Numbered from the stretch's first letter, positions 21,112 through 30,865 are shown. The stretch: DNA of 64,000 nucleotides from Paraglaciecola sp. L1A13 (GCF_009796745.1 NZ_CP047024.1:1674001-1738000), one strand, 5' to 3'. The notes: generated from the sequence alone by a model not told the origin. Translations and numbers: made by a program.

Positions 21112-23307
21112 ATGACAGTTTCATTGATTGACCAGCTCGTAGAGCATCGTGGTATAGAGTCTCATTACACCGATGCTTGGGGTAAACCCGCAACCATCGA
21201 ATCTTCAGTTAAGAAAAAATTGTTAAGTGTGATGGGGTACCAAGTGGATGATCAATCTACCCTCGAGCAGCAAGTGAAACAAGACATGATTAAAGATTGG
21301 TTGTCACCTCTGAACCCAGTTCATGTTTTGCATATCAATGATTCACTCTCGTTTTGCGTTAGATTACCTATTGAGTTGGTGACTGACGAGTACATTGCGA
21401 CCGTTACGTTAGAATCTGGTGAGAAAGTTGAACAGGCCTTCGAACCCATAGACGGTGAGTTGGTTAATGTTAATCATATTGACGAAATAGAATTCCATGA
21501 ATATTTGATCCACATAAATCGTGAGTTGCCTCTGGGATATCACGATTTAGCATTGATTGTTGATGATGAGTCTTTAGCTGAAATGCGTATCATAGTTGCA
21601 CCTAAAGCTTGTTATCAACCGCAGACTTTATTGGATGGTAACAAAGTGTGGGGTTTGAGCGTTCAGCTTTACTGTTTGCGTAGTGATAATAACTGGGGAG
21701 TGGGGGATTTCAGCGACCTTGCTTATTTGACAGCCGAGGCTGCTAAAACCGGTGCTGACTTTATTGGCTTAAACCCAATTCACTCGCTATACCCAGCGAA
21801 TCCTGCTAGTTGTAGCCCTTATGGCCCATCTTCTCGCCGTTGGCTTAACTTTATTTATATTGATGTGAAAGCCACGGATGGCTACGCTCAAAACAGCGTT
21901 CAAGATTTAGTTAACAAACCTTCATTTCAGAATGCATTAACACAGGCGCGTGATACCAATTTAGTGGATTACCCTAGTGTTGTTAAGTTGAAACTTGAGG
22001 CATTAAGTGCTGTTTTTGATTGGCAACGAAAGCAATATCTTGCACAAAATACAGCTCAAAATGATTCGTTTAAGGCGTTTATTGAACAAGGTGGTGAAAG
22101 TTTGCAAACCATCGCTGTGTACGATGCGTTGCAAGAAAATCTAGCGAGTAATGGGCAAGCTTCTTGGGGATGGCCTGTTTATCCTGACGAATATGCCGAC
22201 TTTAATTCACCTGCGGTTGAGATTTTTGCTAAAGAAAATGCCGATCGAGTGCAGTTTTTCTTATGGTTGCAGTGGCAAGCAGCACTGCAATTTGAAAAAG
22301 CGAATAACGTTGCCCAAGAGCATAATATGCAGATTGGTCTTTATCGTGATTTAGCAGTAGGTGTTAGCGAAGGTAGTGCCGAAATTTGGGGTAACAAAGA
22401 TTTGTATTGCACGGACGCAAGTGTCGGGGCACCGCCAGATATATTAGGTCCTTTAGGGCAGAGTTGGGGTTTGCCGCCAATGGATCCGCACAAACTTTAT
22501 GAGCAGGCTTATCAGCCGATCATTGAATTGTTTAGCGCGAATATGCATGCAACAGGTGCGCTACGTATTGATCATGTTATGGCTTTACTGCGACTATGGT
22601 GGGTGCCTAAAGGCGATACTGCCAAACAAGGTGGTTATGTTTATTATCCAGTAGATGATTTGCTAGCTATTTTAGCGCTTGAAAGTCATCGTAATCAGTC
22701 GATGGTGATTGGTGAAGATTTAGGGACGGTACCCGATGAAATTCGTGAGAAATTGGCTGATAATGGCGTTTATTCTTATCGAGTATTCTTTTTCGAACAG
22801 GCCAAAGATGGCGGGTTCTATTCACCGAGTGATTACCCCATTCAATCTATGTCGACACTTACAACGCACGATATGCCGACTCTGAAGGGCTTTTGGCACT
22901 GTGATGATTTAGAGTTAGGCAAAGAACTCGGTTTATATCCGACAGAAGAGATCCTTGCACAGTTGTATCAGAGCAGACATGATAACAAACAAGCCATTTT
23001 AGATACGCTGCACGGTCATGGTTCTATTTCGGATAATATTAGTCGAGATGTGAATCAAGTCGGCATGACGAAAGAATTAAATTTTGGCATGCAAACCCAT
23101 ATGGCAAAAGGATCTAGCTCTTTGCTGAGTTTGCAATTAGAAGATTGGTTAGAAATGGATAAACCCGTTAATATTCCAGGAACGTTTAACGAGTATCCAA
23201 ACTGGCAACGAAAGTTGACTCAGAGTTTACAGATGATATTTAATAATCCTGAGTTACAGGCATTAGCTCAACGCTTGACAGAAGCTAGACGTCAAGCCAA
23301 GCAATAA
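21112..23307 (+). CDS. malQ: 4-alpha-glucanotransferase (amylomaltase, GH77)
   Basis: Transfers maltodextrin segments between alpha-1,4-glucans and releases glucose, acting in the cytosol. The 731-residue chain has an N-terminal family-specific region (1-175), then the GH77 barrel: VWGLSVQLYCLRSDNNWGVGD, SPYGPSSRRWLN, the nucleophile region ALRIDHVMALLRLWWVP, the acid/base in IGEDLGTVP, and TTHDMPTLKGFW. It is first gene of a malQ-glgB-glgX operon, with AGGAA upstream of the start. Confidence 0.96.
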   Translation: MTVSLIDQLVEHRGIESHYTDAWGKPATIESSVKKKLLSVMGYQVDDQSTLEQQVKQDMIKDWLSPLNPVHVLHINDSLSFCVRLPIELVTDEYIATVTLESGEKVEQAFEPIDGELVNVNHIDEIEFHEYLIHINRELPLGYHDLALIVDDESLAEMRIIVAPKACYQPQTLLDGNKVWGLSVQLYCLRSDNNWGVGDFSDLAYLTAEAAKTGADFIGLNPIHSLYPANPASCSPYGPSSRRWLNFIYIDVKATDGYAQNSVQDLVNKPSFQNALTQARDTNLVDYPSVVKLKLEALSAVFDWQRKQYLAQNTAQNDSFKAFIEQGGESLQTIAVYDALQENLASNGQASWGWPVYPDEYADFNSPAVEIFAKENADRVQFFLWLQWQAALQFEKANNVAQEHNMQIGLYRDLAVGVSEGSAEIWGNKDLYCTDASVGAPPDILGPLGQSWGLPPMDPHKLYEQAYQPIIELFSANMHATGALRIDHVMALLRLWWVPKGDTAKQGGYVYYPVDDLLAILALESHRNQSMVIGEDLGTVPDEIREKLADNGVYSYRVFFFEQAKDGGFYSPSDYPIQSMSTLTTHDMPTLKGFWHCDDLELGKELGLYPTEEILAQLYQSRHDNKQAILDTLHGHGSISDNISRDVNQVGMTKELNFGMQTHMAKGSSSLLSLQLEDWLEMDKPVNIPGTFNEYPNWQRKLTQSLQMIFNNPELQALAQRLTEARRQAKQ

Positions 23308-23357
23308 ATAATCCCGGCGGTCTGTTAAGCAGTCCGCCAACACTGCAAGGCGACACA

Positions 23358-25547
23358 ATGCAAATAGAAAAACAGCTACAAAGTGCACAATGTACCTTTC
23401 CATTCTCTCATCTTGGTTTAACCAAATCTGAAACGTCATTTTCAATTACCGCTTGGATACCTAATGCCACAGTGGTCGAAGTTGTTGACCTAGCTACGCA
23501 GAGTGTAATCGGGACGCTTAACAAGCAAGATACAAGTGATTTGTTTAGTGCTGAGTTTGCTGATGGTAAGCCACCTAGCGTGTACGCCTTTGAAGTGAAA
23601 AACCCCCAAGGATCGTATCGCATTATCGACCCTTATCAATTTCAAGATCAAGCATTCCACGCGGTACATTTTGTCGACCATTTACCTAAAAATGTATATG
23701 AGCAACTTGGCGCTCAGTTAATCGATTTAGATGTGGGTTTAAAGGATCCTATTAGCGCGACTCGATTTGCCGTTTTTGCACCCAATGCTAGCTCTGTGGC
23801 GATTGTAGGTGATTTTAATTACTGGGATGGTTCACGTTTACCGATGCAGAAAACCGATTTCGGTTACTGGGTACTGGTTGTGCCGGGCGTTAAAGCAGGT
23901 GATAAATACAAGTATCAGATAAAAGACGGAGCAGGCAACGAGTTGCCTCATAAAGCTGATCCAGTGGGTTTCTATGCTGAACAATACCCTTCTCATGCTT
24001 CAGTGGTGTTTGATCACGAACAATACCAATGGAATGACAGTCAGTGGCAAGAGCAAGTTAAGGGCGATAAATATACACAAGCTATGAGCATATATGAGGT
24101 TCATTTGGGCTCTTGGAAGCGCCCTAGTGAGGGCTCTAAAGAAAGATATTTAAGCTATCGGGAATTAGTCGAACAACTTATTCCGTACGTGACTGATATG
24201 GGGTATACCCATATCGAATTAATGCCTATTTCGGAATTTCCGTTTGATGGTTCGTGGGGTTACCAACCCGTTGGTTTGTTTGCGCCTACAAGCCGCTTTG
24301 GTAGTCCTGATGACTTCAAATATTTTGTCGATCAATGTCACCAGAATGGCATTGGCGTGATCATCGATTGGGTGCCAGCGCATTTCCCTGAAGATGGGCA
24401 TGGTTTAGCACGGTTTGACGGCTCCCATGTTTACGAATATGAAGATCCACGTAAAGGTTGGCATCCTGATTGGAATTCTTGTATTTACGATTTTGGTAAA
24501 GACACGGTACGTCAGTTTTTGGTTGCGAATGCCTTATTCTGGTTAGACAAATATCATATTGATGGACTGCGTGTAGATGCGGTGGCATCGATGCTTTATT
24601 TAGATTACTCAAGAGAAGATGGCGATTGGATACCGAATGTTGATGGCGGTAATCATAACTATGAAGCCATTAGTTTATTACAATGGATGAACAAAGAGGT
24701 CTATTCCCATTATCCAAATGCCATGACGATAGCAGAAGAGTCTACGTCGTTCGCTAAAGTATCACGTCCGGTATTTGAAGGTGGCTTAGGGTTTGGCTTC
24801 AAATGGAACATGGGCTGGATGCATGATTCATTGCATTACATTTCCAAAGATCCGTCCTACCGTCGTTATCACCATGGCGAAATTACCTTCAGTATGGTTT
24901 ATGCATTCGACGAGAGCTTTGTATTGCCTATTTCGCATGATGAGGTCGTACACGGTAAAGGTTCATTGTTACGTAAAATGCCTGGGGATGAATGGCAACA
25001 AGCGGCAAATCTGCGTTGTTATGCGGCATTCATGTATGCTCACCCAGGTAAAAAGCTGAACTTCATGGGGAATGAAATTGGACAGGCTGAGGAATGGAAT
25101 CATGATAGTTCGATTAATTGGCATTTGCTTGAGTACGAAAAACACAGTGGGATCCAGTCGTTGTTTCGTGATTTAAATAACATGTACGCTCATTACCCAG
25201 CGTTACATGAATTAGACCATCACTACACAGGCTTTGAATGGATTGACCATGAAAATTCCGAGCAAAGTACCTTGGCGATGTTGCGTCAATCTACAGGTGG
25301 CAAGCAGAAAGTTTATGCTGTGAGTAACTTTACCCCGATACCACGAACAAATTTCCGTCTTGGCGTAAAAGAACTCGGCGAATATAAAGTGTTGCTTAAC
25401 ACTGATGACAAAAAATATTGGGGGAGCGGTCTCAATCTTAGTGCCCATATGACGGCAACTAAAACGCCATGGCAGAACCAACCATATTCTGTTAGCTTTT
25501 CATTACCGCCGTTGGCGACAGTGTTTATTTTATATAAGGGTAAGTAA
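23358..25547 (+). CDS. glgB: 1,4-alpha-glucan branching enzyme
   Basis: Introduces alpha-1,6 branches into glycogen. The 729-residue protein has an N-terminal N1/CBM48 module pair, as in E. coli GlgB (728), then the GH13 barrel: VIIDWVPAHFP, DGLRVDAVASMLYLDYSR with the nucleophile Asp, TIAEESTSF with the catalytic Glu, and PISHDEVVHGK. It starts 50 bp after malQ and 3 bp before glgX, so the three genes are one operon. Confidence 0.97.
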   Translation: MQIEKQLQSAQCTFPFSHLGLTKSETSFSITAWIPNATVVEVVDLATQSVIGTLNKQDTSDLFSAEFADGKPPSVYAFEVKNPQGSYRIIDPYQFQDQAFHAVHFVDHLPKNVYEQLGAQLIDLDVGLKDPISATRFAVFAPNASSVAIVGDFNYWDGSRLPMQKTDFGYWVLVVPGVKAGDKYKYQIKDGAGNELPHKADPVGFYAEQYPSHASVVFDHEQYQWNDSQWQEQVKGDKYTQAMSIYEVHLGSWKRPSEGSKERYLSYRELVEQLIPYVTDMGYTHIELMPISEFPFDGSWGYQPVGLFAPTSRFGSPDDFKYFVDQCHQNGIGVIIDWVPAHFPEDGHGLARFDGSHVYEYEDPRKGWHPDWNSCIYDFGKDTVRQFLVANALFWLDKYHIDGLRVDAVASMLYLDYSREDGDWIPNVDGGNHNYEAISLLQWMNKEVYSHYPNAMTIAEESTSFAKVSRPVFEGGLGFGFKWNMGWMHDSLHYISKDPSYRRYHHGEITFSMVYAFDESFVLPISHDEVVHGKGSLLRKMPGDEWQQAANLRCYAAFMYAHPGKKLNFMGNEIGQAEEWNHDSSINWHLLEYEKHSGIQSLFRDLNNMYAHYPALHELDHHYTGFEWIDHENSEQSTLAMLRQSTGGKQKVYAVSNFTPIPRTNFRLGVKELGEYKVLLNTDDKKYWGSGLNLSAHMTATKTPWQNQPYSVSFSLPPLATVFILYKGK

Positions 25548-25550
25548 TCG

Positions 25551-27626
25551 ATGACAGGGGTGAATTATCGGGTTCAATCAGGAACCAGTACCTATTTAGG
25601 TGCTGTGCTTGATGAAAACGGCTGTAACTTTGCAGTGCATTGTCCTAATGCTGAAAGCGTAAAATTATGTTTATTTAGCAGTAAAGATGAAGAGCAAATT
25701 GCGATTATCGATATGCCGGCAAAAACGGGCAAAATATGGCACTGCTACATTGAAGGCATTCAAGCGAATCAGTTATATGGTTATCGCACTTCCGGCGGAA
25801 GTAAAGATACGCCAGGATTTCATTTTAAGCCTGAAAAATTGCTTATTGACCCTTATGCTAAATCCCTAAGTAGGCCAATGCATTGGGATGCGAAGTTGTA
25901 TGCCGGTGATAGTCAAAAAATGATCGCCAAGAGTGTGGTCGTGGCTAATATTTTGGCCACAGATCGTCCCGCAAAGCCTAATATACCCCTTGATCACACC
26001 GTACTATATGAAGCGCATGTAAAAGGCATGACAGCGCAGCACCCTAAAGTACCGGCTGAGTTGCAAGGTACCTTTTTGGGGCTATGTCAGCCTGAAGTGA
26101 TTAAACATCTAAAACGTTTGGGAATTAGTGCGGTTCAACTGATGCCAGTAGCTGCATTTATGCCTGAACCTTATATAACGAACAAAGGGCTGACTAATTA
26201 TTGGGGCTACAACCCGGTTAATTATTTTAGCCCAGAACCCAGATACGCAGTAAAAGATGCCATCGGTGAATTTAAAACGATGGTGGATACTTTTCATGAG
26301 GCTGGTATTGAGGTTATTTTAGATGTGGTGTTCAATCACACGGCAGAAGGGGGCTTAGATGGGCCTATTCTGTCGTTTAAAGGGTTAGACAATTCGTCTT
26401 TTTATCTATTTGAGCGCAATGAATACGGAACGATTGATTATAACAAATTCGTCAATAATTCTGGCTGTGGTAATAGCGTTAACACGGCATTTCCGTATGT
26501 ACTTAAAATGGTCATGGACGCACTACGTTATTGGGTACAGGAAATGGGGGTTGATGGCTTTCGTTTTGACCTAGCGGCTAGTCTCGGTCGTGATCCTTAC
26601 GAGTTTTCAACGTTATCAGGCTTTTTTAGAACGATACGTCAAGATCCTGTCCTTGTGGGATGTAAGCTTATTGCAGAACCGTGGGATATCGGTAATGGCG
26701 GTTATCGCTTAGGGCAATTTCCGTCGAATTGGTTGGAATGTAATGACAAATATCGCGATACCGTGCGGGCATTCTGGCGCGGTGATAAGGGTACAACTAG
26801 CGATTTTGCTACTCGTTTACTTGGCTCCAGAGATGTATTTCCAAAAGAAACACGTTCTATTTTAACCTCGGTCAATAACATCACTTATCACGATGGATTT
26901 ACCTTACACGATTTAGTCAGCTATCAAGAGCGACACAATGAAGCCAATGGCGAGCAAAATCGTGACGGCCATGGTCATAATTTATCGTCTAATAATGGCG
27001 TTGAAGGACCAACTGATGATCCCGCAATAATCGAAATTCGTGAACGACAAAAACGGAATCTGTTTACCACTTTGTTATTATCGCAGGGGATACCTCACGT
27101 ATTAGGGGGCGATGAGTTAAGTCGCACTCAGCAAGGTAATAATAACGCCTACTGCCAGGATAATCCCATCAGTTGGTTGGATTGGGATCTAGATAAAACG
27201 AGCCAAAAATTCTTAGATTTTTGCAGTTATGTTATTGGCATTCGTCGACAAAGCGTCTTGTTGCATCATTTACAACTGCAAGATGATAACTATGATTTAG
27301 CGCATAATGTCGCCAAAATTTATTGGTACCGACCCGATGGTGCTCGAAAATTAGAAGATGATTGGAACGATCCGAATAATCAATGTTTTGCTTTTGAGTT
27401 GCGTGGTGAAGAGTCCAGCACCGGAGAGACAACAGAACATTGGTTAATGGTGTTTAATGCTAGTGATCATGACGTGAAGTTCAACTGCCCAGCGTATTTT
27501 GGTAATCAACGCTGGAAGCTGATACTTGATACTCAATATGCTGATTTAAACGAGCAACCTGATGTAATTGTGAATAATTGTTACAAACAGATCAGTAATA
27601 GTATTTGTCTGTTTAACGCTATCTAA
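25551..27626 (+). CDS. glgX: Glycogen debranching enzyme (isoamylase type)
   Basis: Hydrolyses alpha-1,6 branch points of phosphorylase-trimmed glycogen. The 691-residue GH13_11 protein shows VILDVVFNHTAEGG, GVDGFRFDLAASLGRD (nucleophile Asp), LIAEPWDIG (catalytic Glu) and NNITYHDGFTLHDLVSY. The N-terminal 150 residues are a CBM48-type domain. glgC, glgA and glgP, often linked to these genes, are not in the window. Confidence 0.95.
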   Translation: MTGVNYRVQSGTSTYLGAVLDENGCNFAVHCPNAESVKLCLFSSKDEEQIAIIDMPAKTGKIWHCYIEGIQANQLYGYRTSGGSKDTPGFHFKPEKLLIDPYAKSLSRPMHWDAKLYAGDSQKMIAKSVVVANILATDRPAKPNIPLDHTVLYEAHVKGMTAQHPKVPAELQGTFLGLCQPEVIKHLKRLGISAVQLMPVAAFMPEPYITNKGLTNYWGYNPVNYFSPEPRYAVKDAIGEFKTMVDTFHEAGIEVILDVVFNHTAEGGLDGPILSFKGLDNSSFYLFERNEYGTIDYNKFVNNSGCGNSVNTAFPYVLKMVMDALRYWVQEMGVDGFRFDLAASLGRDPYEFSTLSGFFRTIRQDPVLVGCKLIAEPWDIGNGGYRLGQFPSNWLECNDKYRDTVRAFWRGDKGTTSDFATRLLGSRDVFPKETRSILTSVNNITYHDGFTLHDLVSYQERHNEANGEQNRDGHGHNLSSNNGVEGPTDDPAIIEIRERQKRNLFTTLLLSQGIPHVLGGDELSRTQQGNNNAYCQDNPISWLDWDLDKTSQKFLDFCSYVIGIRRQSVLLHHLQLQDDNYDLAHNVAKIYWYRPDGARKLEDDWNDPNNQCFAFELRGEESSTGETTEHWLMVFNASDHDVKFNCPAYFGNQRWKLILDTQYADLNEQPDVIVNNCYKQISNSICLFNAI

Positions 27627-27649
27627 CTCGCTGTTGATACTGAATGCTC

Positions 27650-27678
27650 TGGCGCTGTTTGTGGTTTGGACAGCGTCA
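27650..27678 (+). terminator. Stem-loop after glgX
   Basis: TGGCGCTGT and ACAGCGTCA form a nine-pair stem with one G-U pair in plus-strand RNA and an 11-base loop, 24 bp past the glgX stop. No U-run follows, so it may be a 3' stabiliser or a factor-dependent terminator. Confidence 0.4.
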
Positions 27679-27840
27679 AGTCAGTAGTCTTGTATTATTC
27701 ACCATTCCTAATTCAATACTGGCTCGATCTTTATGCCTGTCTTTGCTGTAAATAGTAGGCTTGCTCGAGATAGATGAACGATGTTGATTGCGTGAGTGGT
27801 TCAGGGGAGCTGATAAAACGTGTTTTGGCCTAGTAAACAT
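27676..27840 (-). CDS. Possible small basic protein
   Basis: A 54-codon frame opposite msrB starts at an ATG with GGGGAG eight bases upstream, a better ribosome site than most genes here have. The peptide begins MFTRPKHVLSAPL and is rich in Arg, Lys, His and Ser. I recognise no family, and the frame may exist by chance in the glgX-msrB gap. Confidence 0.28.
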   Translation of the reverse strand: MFTRPKHVLSAPLNHSRNQHRSSISSKPTIYSKDRHKDRASIELGMVNNTRLLT

Positions 27841-27890
27841 GATTTTACTCCCCATATTTAAAATTGAATCCAAATATATGAGGTTTAGCT

Positions 27891-28280
27891 ATGAAGTTAT
27901 CTGAACAACAGTGGCGCGAAAAACTTAATGACGAAGAGTTTCGTGTGGCACGTCTTAAGGGCACAGAAAGACCGTTTACGGGTGAGTTATTAAATAATGA
28001 TGCGCTAGGGGATTATGTTTGCCGATGTTGTGGTGAGAAGTTATTTGATTCAACTGACAAGTTTGACGCGGGTTGCGGCTGGCCATCTTTTTCTGCTCAA
28101 AGTGCAGAAAATAATGTTGAATTTCATCAAGACGACAGTCTTGGTATGCAGCGAATTGAAATTGTATGTAAGCATTGCGATGCGCATTTAGGGCACGTTT
28201 TTAATGACGGGCCACAACCAGCAGGGCAGCGTTATTGTGTTAATTCTGTCTCCTTGGCATTTAAAGAAAACGATAAATAG
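27891..28280 (+). CDS. msrB: Peptide-methionine (R)-S-oxide reductase
   Basis: Reduces methionine-R-sulfoxide in proteins. The 129-residue enzyme has the zinc-binding pairs in YVCRCCGEKL and VCKHCDAHLGHVFNDGP, the GCGWPSF segment and the catalytic Cys in RYCVNSVSLAF. It is a single-gene unit. In E. coli msrB is next to gapA; here it is about 7 kb away with the glucan operon between. Confidence 0.96.
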   Translation: MKLSEQQWREKLNDEEFRVARLKGTERPFTGELLNNDALGDYVCRCCGEKLFDSTDKFDAGCGWPSFSAQSAENNVEFHQDDSLGMQRIEIVCKHCDAHLGHVFNDGPQPAGQRYCVNSVSLAFKENDK

Positions 28281-28318
28281 TCAGAATTCGCCTGTAGGCA
28301 GTCAATAATTACCAGCAA

Positions 28319-28371
28319 AACTGAAAAAAACGCAAAAAAATGACTTTTTTTTCTGAAAGTTTTTTTCAGTT
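28319..28371. terminator. A/T-rich nested inverted repeat between convergent genes
   Basis: AACTGAAAAAAAC and GTTTTTTTCAGTT are perfect 13-base arms 27 bp apart, with an inner A7-TGAC-T7 pair between them. Placed between msrB (plus) and the DUF2989 gene (minus), with U-runs on both strands, it is likely a two-way terminator. Confidence 0.6.
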
Positions 28372-28411
28372 ATTGGTTGTTTTTTGAGCGATATGGAAGT
28401 TTGTCATTATT

Positions 28412-29197
28412 TCAATAAGAAAACGTTCCATCTTCAATATCGTCAACTAATTGCTCTGCTCGTTCTTCTAATATTCTTAAATTACTAGAGGCCGGTAGGG
28501 TCTGCTTTATGTCAACAAGATTAACGTTAGCAACTTTAAACTCATTTGCGACAAACGCCCAAAGGTAAGCTTCTGGGTAGTTTTCTTGTTTTAAATTGAT
28601 CGTACTAAGACTAATGAAAATATCCGTATCGATTTCATCCCCTTGATTGTAAAGGGACAGCGCTTGATACAGCGTATTTTTGGCTTTTTCTAAATCAAAT
28701 TTAACATAGTAAGAGGCTAGGCCAAGTTGTAGGCTAGGGGTATCGAGTTTCCCCTGCTTTTCTTGTAGCAAAAACTCTTTGAGCGCTTCTTTCTTGCCAA
28801 AACGAGACCAGTGGTACAGGAGCAAGTGTGGTTCATGAGAGTGTTGCGTTTTACGTATCAAACGGTTTAATTCTCGTTCAGCACTAACTGCTGCTTCTCT
28901 GCGCCTGGTTTGCTTCTCTATCTGCACAATATGTTCTATTTGCGCAGCATTATTAATACACACTTTGTACTTCTCAAAATCTTCAAGAAGATAAAAATCG
29001 ATTAACTCACTGGGCGATTGTTGATAGGCGTATCTATGTTTAATGATACGGCTCTTCTCGGCTAAGCACCATCCATCAGGGTTCAGGTCGGCACAAAACT
29101 CAGTATGTTCTTTACAGATTTTTTCGGCTGTCATGGGAAACAACACGTCACACCCGGTGGTGGCAAACATCAACAGTAAAATGCCAACAATACGCAT
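28412..29197 (-). CDS. DUF2989-type lipoprotein
   Basis: A 261-residue lipoprotein of unknown function. The signal peptide MRIVGILLLMFATTGC ends in a lipobox with Cys16, so it should be lipid-anchored at the envelope. The mature part starts with a Cys-rich segment (KICKEHTEFCADLNPDGWCLAE) that I associate with DUF2989. Then come about 190 helical residues that look like irregular TPR-type repeats (LGLASYYVKFDLEKAKNTLY, YPEAYLWAFVANEF). A HexR-like site lies directly upstream. Confidence 0.75.
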   Translation of the reverse strand: MRIVGILLLMFATTGCDVLFPMTAEKICKEHTEFCADLNPDGWCLAEKSRIIKHRYAYQQSPSELIDFYLLEDFEKYKVCINNAAQIEHIVQIEKQTRRREAAVSAERELNRLIRKTQHSHEPHLLLYHWSRFGKKEALKEFLLQEKQGKLDTPSLQLGLASYYVKFDLEKAKNTLYQALSLYNQGDEIDTDIFISLSTINLKQENYPEAYLWAFVANEFKVANVNLVDIKQTLPASSNLRILEERAEQLVDDIEDGTFSY

Positions 29198-29206
29198 AAA
29201 TTCCCT

Positions 29207-29221
29207 TGTAGTTAAATTACC
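29207..29221. promoter_or_regulatory. HexR-like operator between DUF2989 gene and second GAPDH
   Basis: TGTAGTTAAATTACC matches 13 of 15 positions of the HexR palindrome TGTAATTAAATTACA as I remember it. It lies 10 bp upstream of the DUF2989 start and about 160 bp upstream of the long-form GAPDH, so it could act on either. Background A/T-richness makes chance matches possible. Confidence 0.5.
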
Positions 29222-29382
29222 AATATATCGTCATTTTAGACGACAAATTGCTGAATTTAGTAAATTTTCAACAATTTGGCGCAATTAGTTCCTTTGATTA
29301 GAATAACGACCCATTTTGCTTTGTCCAAGCAATCTCGTCGCTTTTTATGAGCCAACCACGTTTTTGAGAGTTTTTAAAGATC

Positions 29383-30834
29383 ATGAATCAACAATCTGAA
29401 CAAGCATTAATGAGCAGTTGGCAAGAACGTCAAGAATACGCTGAGCGTATGTTGCCACTATTGGGTAATTTGTATCGAAACAAGGCCGTCGAAATATCGA
29501 TTTATGGTCGTCCTATGTTAGGGGCATCAACTATAGATATTATTAAAGCCCACCGCACTGTTCGATTAAAAGAGGGTACGAAGCTGCGCTTGCGTGAGAG
29601 TTGGCCTTTACTTGAAGAGCTCAGTAAGTTGCCCTTAGCTCCAGCACAGATTGATTTAGGAAAACTAGCGTATGCTTATCATTTTAAAGACGAGCATAAA
29701 AGCAAAAATATCGAACAATATTTGCGAGAAGAGCTAAGCGATATTCTAGATGTTGAAGACAATCATCCGGCTCAAGACGTGGTGCTTTATGGTTTCGGTC
29801 GTATCGGTCGTTTGCTGGCGCGTCTGTTAATTGAACGCCAGGGTAAAACGAATAAATTACGCTTAAGGGCAATTGTTGTCCGTGGTGGCAAAGAAGGCGA
29901 TTTAGAGAAACGTGCTAGTTTGTTACGCCGTGACTCGGTTCATGGGCCGTTTAACGGTAGTATTACAGTGGACAAAGAACGTAATGCAATTAAAGCGAAT
30001 GGCTCATATATTCAGGTGATTTATGCTAACTCGCCAACCGAAGTAGACTACAACCAATACGGTATTGAAAACGCAATTGTCGTAGACAACACTGGGATGT
30101 GGCGCGATGAAGCGGGTCTGGGTCAGCATTTAAAAGCTAAGGGCGTAAAAAAGGTACTGTTGACCGCACCAGGCAAAGGATCAATCAAAAATATTGTTTA
30201 CGGAGTAAACGAAGGCGATATTACACCAGAAGATAAGATCCTGTCGGCAGCTAGCTGTACCACTAATGCGATCACGCCGGTATTAAAAGCGCTAGATCAA
30301 AAATATGGGATTAATGGCGGGCACGTAGAGACCGTACATTCGTTTACCAATGATCAAAATCTAATTGATAATTTCCATAAAGCAGACCGCCGTGGACGCA
30401 GTGCAGCACTTAATATGGTGATAACCGAAACTGGAGCTGCTAGTGCTGTGGCCAAGGCGTATCCTCAATTGGAAGGCAAGCTTACGGGTAGCTCAATACG
30501 AGTACCGACGCCAAATGTTTCCTTAGCTATATTAAATCTGCATTTAGCAAAGACCACAGATAAGTTGCAAATTAATGAATTTTTGCGTGATATTTCTTTG
30601 TTCTCATCTTTGCAGCATCAAGTTGATTACACTAGCTCGAAAGAGATTGTGTCGACAGATTTGGTTGGGTCAAGAGCCGCTTCAGTCGTTGATTCTCAGG
30701 CGACAATAGTAGCGGGTGATCGTGCTACATTATATGTTTGGTATGACAATGAATTTGGTTACAGCTGTCAGGTACTACGTGTAGTGCAAGATATGGCTGG
30801 ACTGCATTATCCGAGCTTACCAAAGGTAAAATAA
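29383..30834 (+). CDS. gapB: Long-form glyceraldehyde-3-phosphate dehydrogenase
   Basis: A second GAPDH, 483 residues against 331 for gapA. The first 125 residues are an extra helical domain; the Rossmann motif follows as LYGFGRIGRLLARLL, with catalytic Cys in SAASCTTNAIT and YVWYDNEFGYSCQV near the end. Where GapA has the second Cys of SCTTNC, this has Ala. Such long GAPDHs occur in Vibrio, Shewanella and Pseudomonas and are generally thought to serve the gluconeogenic direction; the coenzyme preference is not known here. Monocistronic, with its own terminator. Confidence 0.9.
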   Translation: MNQQSEQALMSSWQERQEYAERMLPLLGNLYRNKAVEISIYGRPMLGASTIDIIKAHRTVRLKEGTKLRLRESWPLLEELSKLPLAPAQIDLGKLAYAYHFKDEHKSKNIEQYLREELSDILDVEDNHPAQDVVLYGFGRIGRLLARLLIERQGKTNKLRLRAIVVRGGKEGDLEKRASLLRRDSVHGPFNGSITVDKERNAIKANGSYIQVIYANSPTEVDYNQYGIENAIVVDNTGMWRDEAGLGQHLKAKGVKKVLLTAPGKGSIKNIVYGVNEGDITPEDKILSAASCTTNAITPVLKALDQKYGINGGHVETVHSFTNDQNLIDNFHKADRRGRSAALNMVITETGAASAVAKAYPQLEGKLTGSSIRVPTPNVSLAILNLHLAKTTDKLQINEFLRDISLFSSLQHQVDYTSSKEIVSTDLVGSRAASVVDSQATIVAGDRATLYVWYDNEFGYSCQVLRVVQDMAGLHYPSLPKVK

Positions 30835-30865
30835 TTCAGTTTGGTTGAATCGTGTTTCTAAGTGG

